Notes: generated by a model from the letters alone, not told the origin. A stretch of 64,000 nucleotides of DNA from Zelopaecilomyces penicillatus (GCA_005765155.1 VCCP01000005.1:124001-188000); one strand, 5' to 3'. Numbered from the stretch's first letter, positions 10,636-22,473 are shown. Numbers and translations: made by a program.

Positions 10636-12108
10636 ATGGCGGACCACGCGAAGCTCATGGAGGAGCACAAAGAAGCTGTTGCCAAGATCCAGGAGCAGGT
10701 CAAGTACTTCCACGACAACAAGAAGCAGTTCCGAGTCTACCATGGCTCGACGAGCTCCACGCGCCCGCTGGCCTTCAAGCGCGACGCCATTGTCGACACG
10801 AGCAAGATGGACCGCATCTTCCCCGTCAACCTGGAGACGATGACGGTCCAGGCCGAGCCCAAGGTGCCCATGGATGAGCTCGCCGCTCACTGTCTCAAGC
10901 ACGGCGTCGTGCCCAAGATTGTCATGGAGTTCAAGGGCATCACTGTTGGTGGTGGCTACTCTGGCTTCTCCGGCGAGAGCAGCATGTACCGCTACGGCCT
11001 CTTCAACAACACCATCTCTGACATTGAAATTGTGCTTGGCGACGGCACCCTGGAGACTGCTAGCCGAACCCACAACGCCGACCTGCTGGAGCACGCTGCT
11101 GGCAGCCTGGGTACCTTTGGTATCGTGACGTTGCTTACCATTGAGCTCATTCCTGCTATGAAGTACGTTCAGGTCGATATGCAGCTTGTCAGCGAGGTCA
11201 CAAGGGCGCATATGCTGTTTGAGGAGGCCACCACAGATGAATCCATTCACTTCATTGACGGTGTCTATTTCCGAAAGGGCACAATTTGTGTCATGTTTGC
11301 CCGATTCGTCGAAGCCCCGCCATCCCCCAAGGATGTGCTCAAGAAGATGCAGGTCCACTGGTTCGCTGATACGATTGAGGACATCCTCCAGAAGGAACCC
11401 ACGCCCGAGAAGAAGACGACAGTCTACATGACCATCACCGACTACCTCTTTCGCTACGATCACGGCGCTTTCTGGGGCGGCAAGCTGGCTTTTACGCACT
11501 TCCATGTGCCGCAGAACGCCATCACACGTCGTCTGGCCGATCCGTTCCTCGACAGCCGAACCTGCTACCATGCTTTGCACAAGACTGGCCTTGCCAACGA
11601 GTACGTGGTCCAGGACTTTGGTATCCCGTCAAGCACAGTCGCCGAGTTTGTTGCGTTTGTCAACGAGACGCTGCCGGAGCTGCAAATCTTCCTGGCGCCT
11701 TGCAAGGCGCCCAAGGAGATTGGCCTGACCTCTCGCTTCAACGCGCGTGTTGAGGAGGTCTCTGATCAGAGAATTTTCGCTGTCGGTGTCTATGGCCGTG
11801 GACCCCGCGACCCAGCCGCCTTTTACGAGCTCAACCGCAAGCTGGAGTTGCGCAGTGCGGAGCTGATGGGGGCTAAGCTGCTGTACGCGCGGACGTACTA
11901 CACCGAGGATGAGTTCTGGCTCATTTACCGCAAGGATATCTACGACGAGATGAGGAAGAAGTACAAGGCTGAGGGATTGCCCTCGGTTTATGACAAGCTC
12001 AAGGCGGATATGGAGACTGGTGTTGGGCAGAGGCGACCTGTGAGAGGTATCCTGTCTACCATTTGGGACAAGGCCACAGGCAACAAGGAGTATCTGCGAC
12101 CGAAATAA
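10636..12108 (+). CDS. DHCR24/Diminuto-like FAD-binding oxidoreductase
   Basis: Intronless, 490 residues from the ATG at 10636 (context CCACGATGGC); an in-frame upstream extension has no ATG and is rejected. The N-terminal part reads like delta(24)-sterol reductases: FRVYHGSTSSTRP, then VDTSKMDRIFPVNLETMTVQAEP, MEFKGITVGGGYSGFSGESS and YGLFNNTISDIEIVLGDG, followed by LLEHAAGSLGTFGIVTLL. These are the flavin-binding segments of the VAO fold as arranged in DHCR24 and plant DWF1. The animal enzyme has an N-terminal membrane anchor; here the N-terminus is hydrophilic and no anchor is visible. DHCR24 reduces the sterol C24 double bond. Ergosterol-making fungi do not need it for bulk sterol, so the substrate here is open. 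Base composition is GC-rich and codon-regular, indicating an active gene. Confidence 0.85.
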   Translation: MADHAKLMEEHKEAVAKIQEQVKYFHDNKKQFRVYHGSTSSTRPLAFKRDAIVDTSKMDRIFPVNLETMTVQAEPKVPMDELAAHCLKHGVVPKIVMEFKGITVGGGYSGFSGESSMYRYGLFNNTISDIEIVLGDGTLETASRTHNADLLEHAAGSLGTFGIVTLLTIELIPAMKYVQVDMQLVSEVTRAHMLFEEATTDESIHFIDGVYFRKGTICVMFARFVEAPPSPKDVLKKMQVHWFADTIEDILQKEPTPEKKTTVYMTITDYLFRYDHGAFWGGKLAFTHFHVPQNAITRRLADPFLDSRTCYHALHKTGLANEYVVQDFGIPSSTVAEFVAFVNETLPELQIFLAPCKAPKEIGLTSRFNARVEEVSDQRIFAVGVYGRGPRDPAAFYELNRKLELRSAELMGAKLLYARTYYTEDEFWLIYRKDIYDEMRKKYKAEGLPSVYDKLKADMETGVGQRRPVRGILSTIWDKATGNKEYLRPK

Positions 12109-12956
12109 AGAGTGACATTGGAGTCACTCAGATGGGGGAAGGCTTTGTGTCTGCATGTTTATGCTGAAGCCAAAGCCTTGGCTGTCTGCTGCGATGATGA
12201 TGGTTCTAATTGCCCATTATCTGGACTGACGATAAAAGAAGTCTTTTGTTTGGAATTACTGTTTACTTGAGCCATGAGGGCTGTTATACCAAGACTGTTA
12301 CGCCGTCTAATAATACCATTCCATAGTATACCTAATCTGAAGATGACGGAAAAGATTTACGCAGCTCACCATGTATTCTGCTTTGACAAGTGCCAGTGTT
12401 TCAGTTGCGCGCTCCATAAAGTGCGCTATTGATGAATTATTGTGAGGAATTGCATTGGTTGAGGACATGTTCTTTTGCCTAGGGTCTGAGAAGTGTTGGT
12501 TATTCAAGCTCGGTGTGATTCACATTGTTGGGTTGACGGCGGTAAGGTCAAGCTTGATTGAGTCGCTGGGTGCTGGATGAGCCATGTCACTCTCTTGCTA
12601 TATCACTGATTCGCAACTCTACCGTTTGAGTTTGATTCAAAACACAGCAACCACATATTACTTTGTCTATGGTGGAATCAGACAGGGGCTCACAAATAAG
12701 CAGAGCCTCTTGGGGGTGAGGCAGCAAGTGGACAAGAACATATACTGACTGCTTAGTGATAATAAAGGCGGAATTTTTTTTGAGTAGGCTTGGCATTAAC
12801 AAACAACAGAGAAAGTTATGATGGGCGTGCATCGAGACAGTATCTATTCATTCATTTTTTGTATATATGTGGGAATGTCTCGTAACTTTATCTATGAACA
12901 CATACAACTACCAAGCTTCGTGACATTCTTGGAAAAACGCCATACAGACAGCAACA
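12109..12956. other. Spacer, no gene seen
   Basis: About 850 bases of AT-rich sequence between two plus-strand genes. No domain-bearing ORF, RNA gene or repeat was recognised. Confidence 0.45.
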
Positions 12957-13885
12957 ATGGCCGAGATTTACAACACCGACCGATTCGCTCAGCTATACCA
13001 AGGATCACACAACCCACCCGTGCAGAACTTGGGACTTGCTGCTCGATACCTCATTGCTCTGTTCAAGAAGTGCTCGATTACACACGCTATTTTTGGTGGC
13101 TGGGCACTTTATGTAAGAGGAGCACCGCGACGATGTGAGAATGTTGATTTCACGGTTGGGTGTACTATGGAGGACTTGAAATGGGTCCTTGGGCCAAAAC
13201 ATCGGTGGGTGACCTGATACAAGACTTTATCAGTTCCTGCTTTTTGCTCCCTTGAGAGTATCTCTGCAGGAAATAGAGGTTGTATAGAGACTGACGAGAG
13301 TTTTAAGTCTCTGTTTACCGTTGGTGCATGGGAGAACTTGCCTCCAGATCTTTATTTGGACTGGAGGCGAGTGGGATTCCAGACATGTTGGTGTGAATGA
13401 GCGAGCAGTTGGTGTCAACATTGTTCTCAACGGTAAGACCATCACATTCTCTCTATAAACATGATTGTGTTCTTAACAGAAAGATAAAAGGCAACCTATG
13501 CACACCTCCCGATCTCCCTACCGGCATGGAGATGGTCTGGCCCATCCCCCGAACCACCCAGGGCAGCGAAGCCGTACCCGTAATTCGAGTATTCTTTGAA
13601 TTCACGGGGAAACTCCAAGCGCACCACGACCGCCGCCGCGGCGAGCCGCAGAACACTAACCTCAATCATCGTGATAAAGACTTTGGGGATCTCGAGTTTT
13701 TGGTTCGAAAGTATGGGATGGAGCTGTGGGGGTCTCAGATGCTGTTCAACTTGGAGCATAGGCAGACGTTCTTCTTTGAGTTTGCGTCAAAGTGGGGGCA
13801 GAAGCAGGAGGATATTGATTATTTTGCTCAGGTGTTGGGGGTTATGGGGACTGTTCGAGTTGATACTCCGACTTCGTCGCCGTGA
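12957..13885 (+). CDS. Predicted nucleotidyltransferase-fold-like protein
   Basis: Three exons (12957-13204, 13290-13432, 13491-13885) give 261 residues with frame kept. Residues 40-62 read THAIFGGWALYVRGAPRRC followed by ENVDFTV: a GGWA turn and a downstream (E/D)xxDF segment, as in nucleotidyltransferase-like proteins of fungi. Later parts read TCLQIFIWTGGEWDSRH and VGVNIVLNG, then NLCTPPDLPTGMEMVWP. The fold assignment is inferred from the GG...D pattern only; catalytic activity is unproven, since a full DxD pair is not visible. Splice sites are not ideal: the donor at 13205 is GTGGGT and the last acceptor at 13489-13490 is AAAAG, so either the model needs correction or the gene is beginning to decay. 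A methionine start in good context (AACAATGG) supports the 5' end. Confidence 0.6.
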
Positions 13886-15864
13886 GTTGATACGTTTAGC
13901 GTAGGGGGTTGGATGTGATGCTACACGCGTCTGTGGGCAACAAGAGAATCTGGATTGTGAAGCTAGTAGCAATAGACTGTGCTAGCTAACGATAAACTAA
14001 ATTCATCATGACTTACTTTTTAGTGACTATGTATTAGACACCCTATGTAGATGAGACTGAGAGTAGAGAATGTCCCTAGTCTCAAATCTAGGCTATTAGT
14101 GTTTCTGAGTACGGATTCTCTCAAATGGCCATATTCTCACCATTGAACTCTGGCGATAAAGGTATTCCTTGACAGTTATAAACCCATGCAATTACAGGCT
14201 GTATTTCCACGTGGAGATCCTTGCCGACATTGATAGCTTGTCATGCAGAAGTGCTAGTAATGGACCATGATGGGCGATACAAAAAATGCACACCCTTCTA
14301 AGGCAACATGCCCCTTGCGGCAGATTAGTCGACATTTCCATGAATAGAACCATGGGGTCTTTATGCCAAGTCAGATAGTTTCAGTGGGCAATCAAGCTTT
14401 GTGGAGACTTTGACATGTGGCAATTTGTGGGTGAAGTTGTCATTCTGCAGTGTGGGGGCTCTTTTAAGCTAACATTGCGCGAGTCAAAGAGGTTGTTTCC
14501 ATTTTGAAGGTTCTGTATTGTTGGTGACATTCCATTGTTAGTTGGCCGATGACGACCTTTTAAATGTGTTGTTGTGTGGAGATGTGCTCTGGTGAAGTGA
14601 GGAGTGAAGAGTAAACGTAATTTGTCTATATATGGATGGTGATAATAACGTCAGCATTTAACAGTGCTCTTACTGTTGGCTGATTTTGATTCTAGCCAGG
14701 TTAAAGGATGCTATAAGCTGCTTCTTCACTACATGTTTCCGTTGATATGCACACTCCTGACTCGAGCAGGTATAGGCGAACTGGCTGCCTAGCTGTCAAG
14801 GTCTGTCGTGTTTATGTTCGTAAATTCAACATTAACTTGCCTGTAAAACTAGCATGACTCTATTCTGGCTTTGTATTAGTCCTTTGTTAGTCGGTCCCGC
14901 CTGTTTGAAAAAAAAAAAACCCGAGTCAGGGTTGGGTTTCTGCTGGGCAACAAGCGAACGCAAAAACCCGTCAATCATCTTGCTGCAACGTTTGTCACCT
15001 ACCAAACTCGGCCTGGACTGTTTCCCCAGTCGTTCTCCCAAACTGCCAACGGCGCCCACGTGTGGCGGCGTTCATGCTTGAACCAGCAATTGCGCCATTG
15101 CGCGAGTCGTAACTATACACACAATCATGTTATCCGCAAGAGCTTTAAGTCCGTGCCTGACATGAACGATTTTCCCCAGGATGGAAGATTGCCCCCGATG
15201 GAAAATTTACGTCAGCGCATCAGATCAGTTGGTGGGTGTGTTTGCTAATTGGAAGTATACTGTTTGATAAATCTTCATCATTGTTGAACTGCCTTATGTT
15301 TGACAGCACCGATGATTGACCACAGCCCTATATCGCATTGATCAAGCAATACCGAGCTCTCAAACGACAGGCATATCACTGATAAGCTGGCAACTCGCAT
15401 CGCACGCCAGAGGTTTAGGTCAGGGCAATGTTACTCCGAGATTATCTACCATGACGAGGCTGTGGGGGAGGCGCTCTTGGCGACTCAAACTAGGCTGTGG
15501 CTGTGTGAACTCTCCGGTATCCAGTCCCCTGTCAACTACTACGTATTAGTAGGTAACCTCCGGTTTGACCTTTATATTAGAGAGTTGGATATTATTTATG
15601 TTTCATGTTAGATCTGTCGTTTCTCTCTAGCAGGACTGGTCAAGTGGATAAGTGGGGTGAAGTGGGGGTATATTGGTCGACTCAAGCCAATATGACAAGA
15701 GTCAGGGTATTGGTCACAGAGTCATGACTCTTGTGATGGTGGAAAAAATATATATAAAGAGATCAGACAACTATCGACCATCTTTTGTTGTTCAACTCAT
15801 CAACAGCACACAATCAACCAAACAGTCTTACAAGTAACACACATCAAACAAACCATCGCCCAAA
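13886..15864. other. Long spacer before the secreted-protein gene
   Basis: About 2 kb with no supported gene. It includes a homopolymer A run near 14909-14920. Short ORFs on both strands around it look accidental. The right end holds the promoter of the gene starting at 15865. Confidence 0.5.
15749..15758 (+). promoter_or_regulatory. TATA box of the small secreted protein gene
   Basis: TATATATAAA lies about 107 bases before the ATG at 15865. The intervening leader is rich in CA and CAA (TCATCAACAGCACACAATCA), the usual look of a highly expressed fungal 5' UTR. Confidence 0.6.
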
Positions 15865-16554
15865 ATGCCTTGTACGCTCTCCTTACCAGCTCAACTTCCT
15901 TTTTGAGAGCTCAACTAACTCTCAATAGCTCTCATCAATATGTCGAAAGCAGTTTGCGCTGCAGTCCTCTTGTTTGCGGGCTCCGTTTCAGCCAGGGCCA
16001 TTGATTCGGCCGATGTCGCTGATGTCACCGCTCCAGTTGATGTCGCCGACGGCCTTGAGCTCTCCGAAGTCACGGATTCTCTCGAGGCGCGCCAGGATCA
16101 ATGGTACCATTTCGGGCGCAGTGATTGCCATCGATCCGGAGCCTACATGAGACTTAGCTCCATTGAGCCTCTTGCTGATTGGTTCTGCCGAAGCTATGTC
16201 AATTACGGCAATCATGACGGTCAAACATATGTCCACAAACGCTTGGGGGCGTCTGGACCGTTCCTCAAAGACAGCAAAGGCCAAAGGGCGGAATTGGTCA
16301 TGACGATTCATCCGTATCGAGGCATCACGCCGGAAATGTGCATTCAGGGCTTTAGAGAGCTGGGTCAGAAATGCAAGGGCGGAAATCCGTATGTACTCTC
16401 TACCATTCAATTGGTTCATGGAAAGAAAAAAAAAAACGCTAACATCCTGGCTTTTAGCGATACTCGCGGCGGCCAAGGTTATCTCTTGATTGGTACTGCG
16501 GTGGGTTACGGAGACACGATTGCAAGATTTGCAATTGACCCAAACACTGTTTGA
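15865..16554 (+). CDS. Small secreted protein of unknown function with four cysteines
   Basis: Exon 1 is only seven bases (15865-15871, ATGCCTT); a 57-base intron (15872-15928) follows, then exon 2 at 15929-16554. The product is 210 residues starting MPSLINMSKAVCAAVLLFAG, a classical signal peptide. An acidic propeptide-like stretch (Asp/Val-rich, about residues 27-55) ends at LEARQDQW, possibly a processing site. The remaining domain of about 150 residues has four cysteines (SDCHRSG, DWFCRSY, EMCIQG, QKCKGG), enough for two disulfides, and no motif I recognise. It was not assigned to any toxin or enzyme family. A strong TATA box and CA-rich leader suggest regulated high expression. Size, secretion and cysteines are the usual profile of a fungal effector candidate, but that role is inference. 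Confidence 0.75.
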
Positions 16555-17049
16555 GTCGAGTTGACAGAATAAGAACGAGTGTATATAGCGAGGGGGAGAA
16601 CTTGGCAGGAGAGTGACATAGTTGAGGTACATACACACACGCACATACATACGTATATATATAAACACATTGCTTTCAGACCGAATTGGCACACCGTGGA
16701 ATAGTGATAGAATCAGAAAACTATTGCTGGTTGAATTGGATGTTCTCTAAACAACTTTGAGTAAAATGTACGGCAAAGGTGTGACGACAACAATGTCCTT
16801 GGCCGAGTTCAATGATGTGCCGGCTTGATAGCAATTGAACTCTAGACTTTGACCTGACCAGGAACCGGTGATGATAAAATAATCGCCCATGATTATCTTG
16901 ATATAGGAGGCCAAGTAGAACTCAAAGTAGTAATGGATGTCATTAATCCCATAGGCTAAAACTACATACAGCCTTCATTTGAAGGAGAACATGTGCTGAA
17001 TGGCAAACCCGAAAGTTGGCAAGCGGCCAAGTTTATATCAAGCCAACGC
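16555..17049. other. 3'-3' spacer between secreted protein and permease
   Basis: About 500 bases between two convergent genes. It holds a short CA/TA simple-sequence patch around 16629-16668. No gene was seen. Confidence 0.45.
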
Positions 17050-20000
17050 TCAATCCTTCTTTGTTCTTTCAATACCGTCTTCCCCAGGAACTCCTGAGGC
17101 TGCAGCATCAGCTTCGGAAACGACCTGCCCGCTGACTAGACTGACGCGGGGGCCGGTAAAATTCTTGTGACCGTCGACGACCCATTGAAAGACGGAGACG
17201 AGGACGATAATGGCGAAGGCGATGATGCAGTAGTCTGATTGAGGGGGAAAGTAGGTTAGTGACAGTTGAGGTATAAATGTGACGATGGAAGAAGAATAGA
17301 CGTATCGAGATTCCACAACAGCATTTGGAAATAGATTTTGCGACTATTGCAGCGCTGGAACAACCAGCTGCATGGCAAACAAATAGACTCCCCCTTGCGA
17401 CGGCAAATTGTAGCCGAATAGCAGGAAACGTTTATGTGGACGAGTAAAACGAAAGAAGCTGGGAATTCGACACTTACTCATATTGCTGCCTGTGACTGGC
17501 AGATTGGGAGGGAAAAGGAAGAGAACCGTTGTCAGAGATATATAGACGAGAGCAATGATGTCGGCCGTCCACCCAAACCAGCTTGGGAGTGTCCACGCTC
17601 GTTTGGGTAGGGTTTTGCGCCCTTGAAGGCAATTGACTGCGATGGGCATGGCATACGAGAGATCAAGAGCTACAACAGAGGCAGAGATGATGGCATTGAA
17701 AGCGCTGTGAATATGTTAGTTATTAGACTTGTTCTATTGCAATCTGCTAAAATGAAGAAAAAGAGTTGAAGATGGGATCAAAAAAGTACCTAGTTGAGGC
17801 CAAGAAGATGAAGCCAAATAGTATCACAACCACTGATGTGAGAATTAATGCGTTGAGTGGCAATCCCAGCCGTGTATGGACCTTTGCAAAGACTCGGGAG
17901 GCTGGCAAACCGCCATCACTGATAAGGTTAGTTTGTAATCGTTTATTTGGTGTAGCTACTGGAAGTAGTAGGCAAGGTTGAATGGGAAACATACCGAGAA
18001 AAGGCAAAAATCATCCGGCTGCTAGTGGTCATGACGCTGATTGTTGCAAAAGCAAGACACACAAGAGGGAGCCTGTTTGTTGAAAACAGTCAGTAAATCG
18101 GCAGTCGTTTCCGTGTCAATCCTCACCAAAAAAGCGAATAATATTGATGACTGACTTAATATGATAGCTCATAATAAGAAGTGGAAAGCACATACATAAG
18201 AAGGCAGATGGCGCCGGCATTGCTCTTGGTGGAATGGATGAGGATCTGCAGCAACGGGCCAGCCTTGGAGCTGATGACATCGTCAATGTTGCCAGCCACA
18301 AAGAGCAGGACGATGAGGAAGATGGCACCAGTAAAGGTGCCGATGCCGACGCAGATGACCATGATTCGAGGACCTTCGGTAGCGGCATGGGGGATTTCTA
18401 GAGGGTAAGGCGGTAAGTTTGCAAGTCAAGTCTAATGGATGATGGAATGGGTAGACTAACCTTCAATCATGTGGGCGACGGCATCCTTGGGGATGGATTA
18501 GTGATGTTGAGGTTTGAACCTGTGATGGGGATTGTTGACTTACAAAGGCCGTTACACCAAGACCGCCTTGGAGCAGCTGAGATTGAATGAGCAAGGTGAA
18601 TTACTGACGTTTTGTTTATATGGTACTTACACCAAGCAACCAAGCGACACCATCAGGCCCTAGAACAGGAAGTCATGGTTAGCCATGTACGTTGAAGCAA
18701 TGTTGCCTCTTGTCAAGGCTTTAAAGGAGACGGGTAGGGGATTTGAACTTACACCCAGTCCTGTTGATAAACTCGGTAAACACAAACTCAGCCGTGCTGT
18801 AGTCTGGCGACGCACACGCGAGCACCGTAATCGACACGACCACGAAGCCTCCAATGGACCACATAAAGGCACCGCGGTAGATGGCCGGAAGAACGGAGTT
18901 GAGAAAGGCGTTGATGACAAAAGAGGCCAGTGTGAAACCGATGTATATGAGGAATTGGTGCCATCTTTGCGGGTCGTAGCTCTGTCCGGGGGGAAGGAAG
19001 GTTAGCACACTACTGGGCTGGGAGGACGAGAACTTTTGATGAAAGACTTCGTACAGGATGGAGAGTGGAAATGATGCCGACGATGAGCTGGCTGGATAGG
19101 AGTGCGTTGGTTGCGACGAGGGCAACCTGTGAGATTAAGATGGAGTGTTAGCTTGTATTAGTTTTAGGGTGATGGAATGACTTACCCAGCCGGCGACGTT
19201 GACCCATCCTGTGATCCAGGAGAGGATGGGTACCCATTTAGGCCAAGATACTGAGTGACGAGTTAGAAATGAAGCGCATCACGGATATGAGAGAGGCATG
19301 TACTCGCTGTTGATCATTAGCAAATGACATTACACACTAAATATCATCGACTACGACATACCTGCGACCCAATGATACTGTCCTCCAGCACTGTTATAAG
19401 ATTACAACCATCTTACTGTTAGCTATTTTCTCCTCTCATACGTCTCCCTTTTAGTTGGAGCAGGGGGGAAGGGGGAGAACTCACGTAGGATAGGCTGAAA
19501 GAAACTCGCCTAGAGACGCAGCGATGCATAAGTTGCATATGCCGGCTGTGACAAGACCTGTATTTCGGGAGCCCACCCCACGGAAGGGGACGGATCGTTA
19601 GCCGGATGGATGGATGGACGGTTCACTAGTAAATGGATGGGTGGACAAGAAGGGGGTCTCTTGAATAGATGGAATAGGCAAGTCAGTTAATTTGGGAGGG
19701 ATCAACGAACCCCATATGACGCTTGTGCTACCGCCAGAAGTCAGGCTGATGGATAGACTTGCTGAAAGGGCAGTCCAGGACTAGCAATTCGCGAAAACAG
19801 CCGTAAATGTTAGATGGATGCTGGTGACTTGTGATATTTTTATGATTTCTCATCTATTACGTGGCAGCTCTAAGGAGAGACTTACATTCAAGACGGCAAA
19901 AGCCAAGCCAAGCATAGATCTAATAGAGGGAACAATAGATAGTTTGCATTAACACCACTGCTTTATGGGGATAGGTCAAAGATGGCGGGAGGGTAGTCCG

Positions 20001-20147
20001 GAGTTCGGCCCGGGGCTTTTTTTTTGTTTTGGCTGATGTGGCTTTTGTCTCTTACAATGTGGAAAAATTGCGGCTCAGCTCGGCCTGGTGGCCCATGGCG
20101 GCGAGCTGCGCATCATCATCCTCGTTGGCATATTCAGGTTTTTTCAT
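17050..20147 (-). CDS. APC-family amine permease (choline/GABA/polyamine transporter type), about 15 exons
   Basis: Plasma-membrane amino acid/choline/GABA permease, roughly 520 residues, interrupted by about fourteen short introns. Start at 20147 gives MKKPEYANEDDDAQLAAMGH, then ELSRNFSTL; the next exons read SMLGLAFAVLN, SWTALSASLSISLTSGGSTS, GLVTAGICNLCIAASLGEF, AGGQYHWVA and WPKWVPILSWITGW. The GGQYHW and WITGW motifs are typical of fungal choline/GABA permeases (TC 2.A.3.4). Further exons carry the glycosylable loop, QGGLGVTAFDAVAHMIEE, ATISVMTTSSRMIFAFSRDG and the last membrane segment before a hydrophilic tail GPRVSLVSGQ...ERTKKD. Each junction I checked has GT...AG and keeps frame. 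The gene is divergent from a secreted amine oxidase, suggesting an amine substrate. The exact substrate cannot be read from sequence. Individual exon edges between 18000 and 18700 are approximate. Confidence 0.85.
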
Positions 20148-22473
20148 GGTGTGGATTTGTTGTGTTTTTTTATGTGTTGGTGAGGATTAGTTTGTCGCCC
20201 GGATAGTAAGTGTGGGAAAGTGTACTAAAGACACCCAGCTTGGAAGGCAAGGCCAGCAGCGAAGCAACAGAAGATGGGGGAAGATTAAAGGAGTGGGCTT
20301 ATTGGGGTGACCTAGGTCATAATGCTGCAAGCAGGGAATACCGGTAGAGGAACGCGCGAGGCTAGTGATTGACAAGGGCGGGAATTCCGGGGTGGACCGG
20401 AGCTATGGAGGATGCGATCGGCATGGATTGGGCGGGCCAGGGGTGTAAGCCGATGCTGTGAATTGTGGACTGGATGATGGCGTTTGGGGAAGTTGTACGA
20501 GGACTTGGTGCCGTGACGGTCATGGTGATGGTGTTGTTGGTGTTGGTGGCGTGTGTCTTTCAACACTGAAGAAGAAGAATCGCAGACGGAATCTCGGATT
20601 TAATCATGGGTTTGCTATCAATGGCCAATCGCCGATGGCTTATGACGGATGGGGGCTAAATCAGTCCTTCCTCCACTCTCCGGTTATCTTGCCATTAATT
20701 ATTTCGTGGGGAAATGCTGACATCCAAGCTCTCGCTTCCTCGGTCCCCCGACTTCCGATCGATTCATTAGGTAAAGTCAATCTTCCTGTACAGACATCAT
20801 CTCATCATCTCAGGGCGCGGAGAATGTGGAGGGCGCACCCATCCCGCCATTTGTCACTTCTTAAACTCCCACAATCATTCTAGCTAAACACACGAGAACA
20901 TGAGTGCGGGGGAATAAAAGACAACCCTTGTCGTTGGGGTCGCTGGGCCAATCTGCGTCTTTTTTTTCGTCCATGAAAGCGGCATGGATGTGGGGGGACG
21001 GCTGATCCCATCCAAACGGGTGAAGATGACAGGAAAGGGAAGACTTGTTGGAGAAAGGCGTTGGCATGGACGCCACAACGGCTGGGGATATTAATCAGTA
21101 GCTATCTAGGTTTTAGTAATGTGCTTGAAATCACTATACACCTAGTCATGGCGACCGCGGAGGCCGAGAGCATGTCTGCGTGCTTACTCGCGTGTGCTGG
21201 GCTGTGCGGGGGAAATCGATAGATCGGATGGGATAACAAGGTTGCTGATTGACTGACTGACTGACTGATTGATTGATTGACAGATACGATACGGGAGGAG
21301 AAACATGGAGAGCTTTGAGACATGGGACGGAAGCGCGCGTGCTTCGGCCAACTTTGTTCCATCCAATCTTCTACCATTTCCTCCAAATAGTGTCTGACTT
21401 TTGATACCTGTTCTTCGTTATAGCGTCGACTGTTTCCCTCAGGTAAATGCCTCTCTTCAAGGGTCCGTTCTCCCCGGATCTGGTCCGGAGTCAGAATGCT
21501 GGGTAGAAGCTCTGGTGGGCATGGCAACCCGGACATGACCGGCCAACCTGCAGCCTCAGCTACACCTTACTCAAGGTATCCCATATCCGTACATGTGTGT
21601 GTACATCAATGGGGTAGCACTGACTAACACCCTTATTAGCTACTTTGCATTTGAGATACTGACTTATTGACTCCACTCCTCCTTATACACAAGTAGATTT
21701 TAGTGACGAAGGTAGCATTCGGGGCCAAAATAAGCTTACCAAAAGCAGAATGGAATAAGGATCGTCGAACCAAGAGAAAAAAAAAAGCGCGGTTATCAAG
21801 GTGGGAGGGACCAATGCGCAGTGGGGCCCGAAGTAGCATGAAAGACAATGCTCGTTAACATGCCATTGACCAGATGGGTTATGCTTATCTCTCGCTCGCG
21901 GTCAAGCAGAGAATGCAACTCTCTTTGATGTCTTGTGTCTCTCGTCTCTTGTGTCTCAAGTTCATCGGCAGCTCGGCGCCTCAAAGACAGCCGCCGCCGA
22001 CTCCCACCCCTTGTCCACAGCAGCGTACGGCGTAAAACTTGGGATAGTAGTTGTATTACTCCGTACGGAGTAGAGAAAGTAGGGAAGAATCTCCATCGAG
22101 AACGGAGCGAGACCCGGGATGTTGCGCGCGCATCTATTACCCCATTTTTTTCAACAGAGCGCTCCACCCACAGCTCGTTAGATAGGGATGGGATGACCGG
22201 GGTAGCTGCATTTCGGTGTTTTTCTGTATGAGGAGAACCAAAGTCCATTCAGTCTGTGTGTGTGGAGGACTGGTGTTTGCATGTTGTTTATATATATAGA
22301 GTATTGCCGTGCTGCGCTGATCGTCCTCCTTTCCCGCCTGCTTTTGCCTCTTTTTAAAATTTCCCTCTGCCGAGTGAAGTCTAATTGCTCGTCACAAGTA
22401 GTGCGCAAATCTAGGAACAGCAGACTGAATTACTCTGTCCGCGCCTTTTTGGAAATCACATACTCTTCCTACA
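20148..22473. promoter_or_regulatory. Shared divergent spacer of permease and amine oxidase with GATA-type motifs
   Basis: 2.3 kb between two divergent genes. HGATAR motifs, the core read by AreA/NIT2 nitrogen regulators, occur at 20684-20689, 21102-21107, 21217-21222, 21793-21798, 21885-21890 and 22180-22185 (both orientations). A TGAC/TGAT tetranucleotide run lies at 21246-21281, and a TATATATA stretch near 22289-22298 sits upstream of the oxidase. Six-base motifs occur by chance at a comparable rate in AT-moderate DNA, so nitrogen control is only a hypothesis. A minus-strand ORF at 21102-21536 has a coding-like first half and may be a fragment. Confidence 0.35.
21102..21536 (-). CDS. Doubtful small ORF or gene fragment
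   Basis: Open frame of 144 codons inside the divergent spacer. The first 75 residues have ordinary coding composition, including PEGNSRRYNEEQVSKVRHYL and EEMVEDWMEQSWP, whereas the second half is Ser/Gln low-complexity produced by the tetranucleotide run. I recognise no domain. It could be the first exon of a small gene, a remnant, or chance. Confidence 0.2.
   Translation of the reverse strand: MSGLPCPPELLPSILTPDQIRGERTLEERHLPEGNSRRYNEEQVSKVRHYLEEMVEDWMEQSWPKHARFRPMSQSSPCFSSRIVSVNQSISQSVSQSATLLSHPIYRFPPHSPAHASKHADMLSASAVAMTRCIVISSTLLKPR

Noticed and set aside
10576..11580. 334-codon minus-strand ORF across the DHCR24-like gene
   Set aside because: It is an antisense shadow of a GC-rich, codon-regular gene; its sequence mirrors the real frame.
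15988..16692. 234-codon minus-strand ORF opposite the secreted protein
   Set aside because: The plus frame has signal peptide, TATA box and a validated intron; the antisense frame has none.
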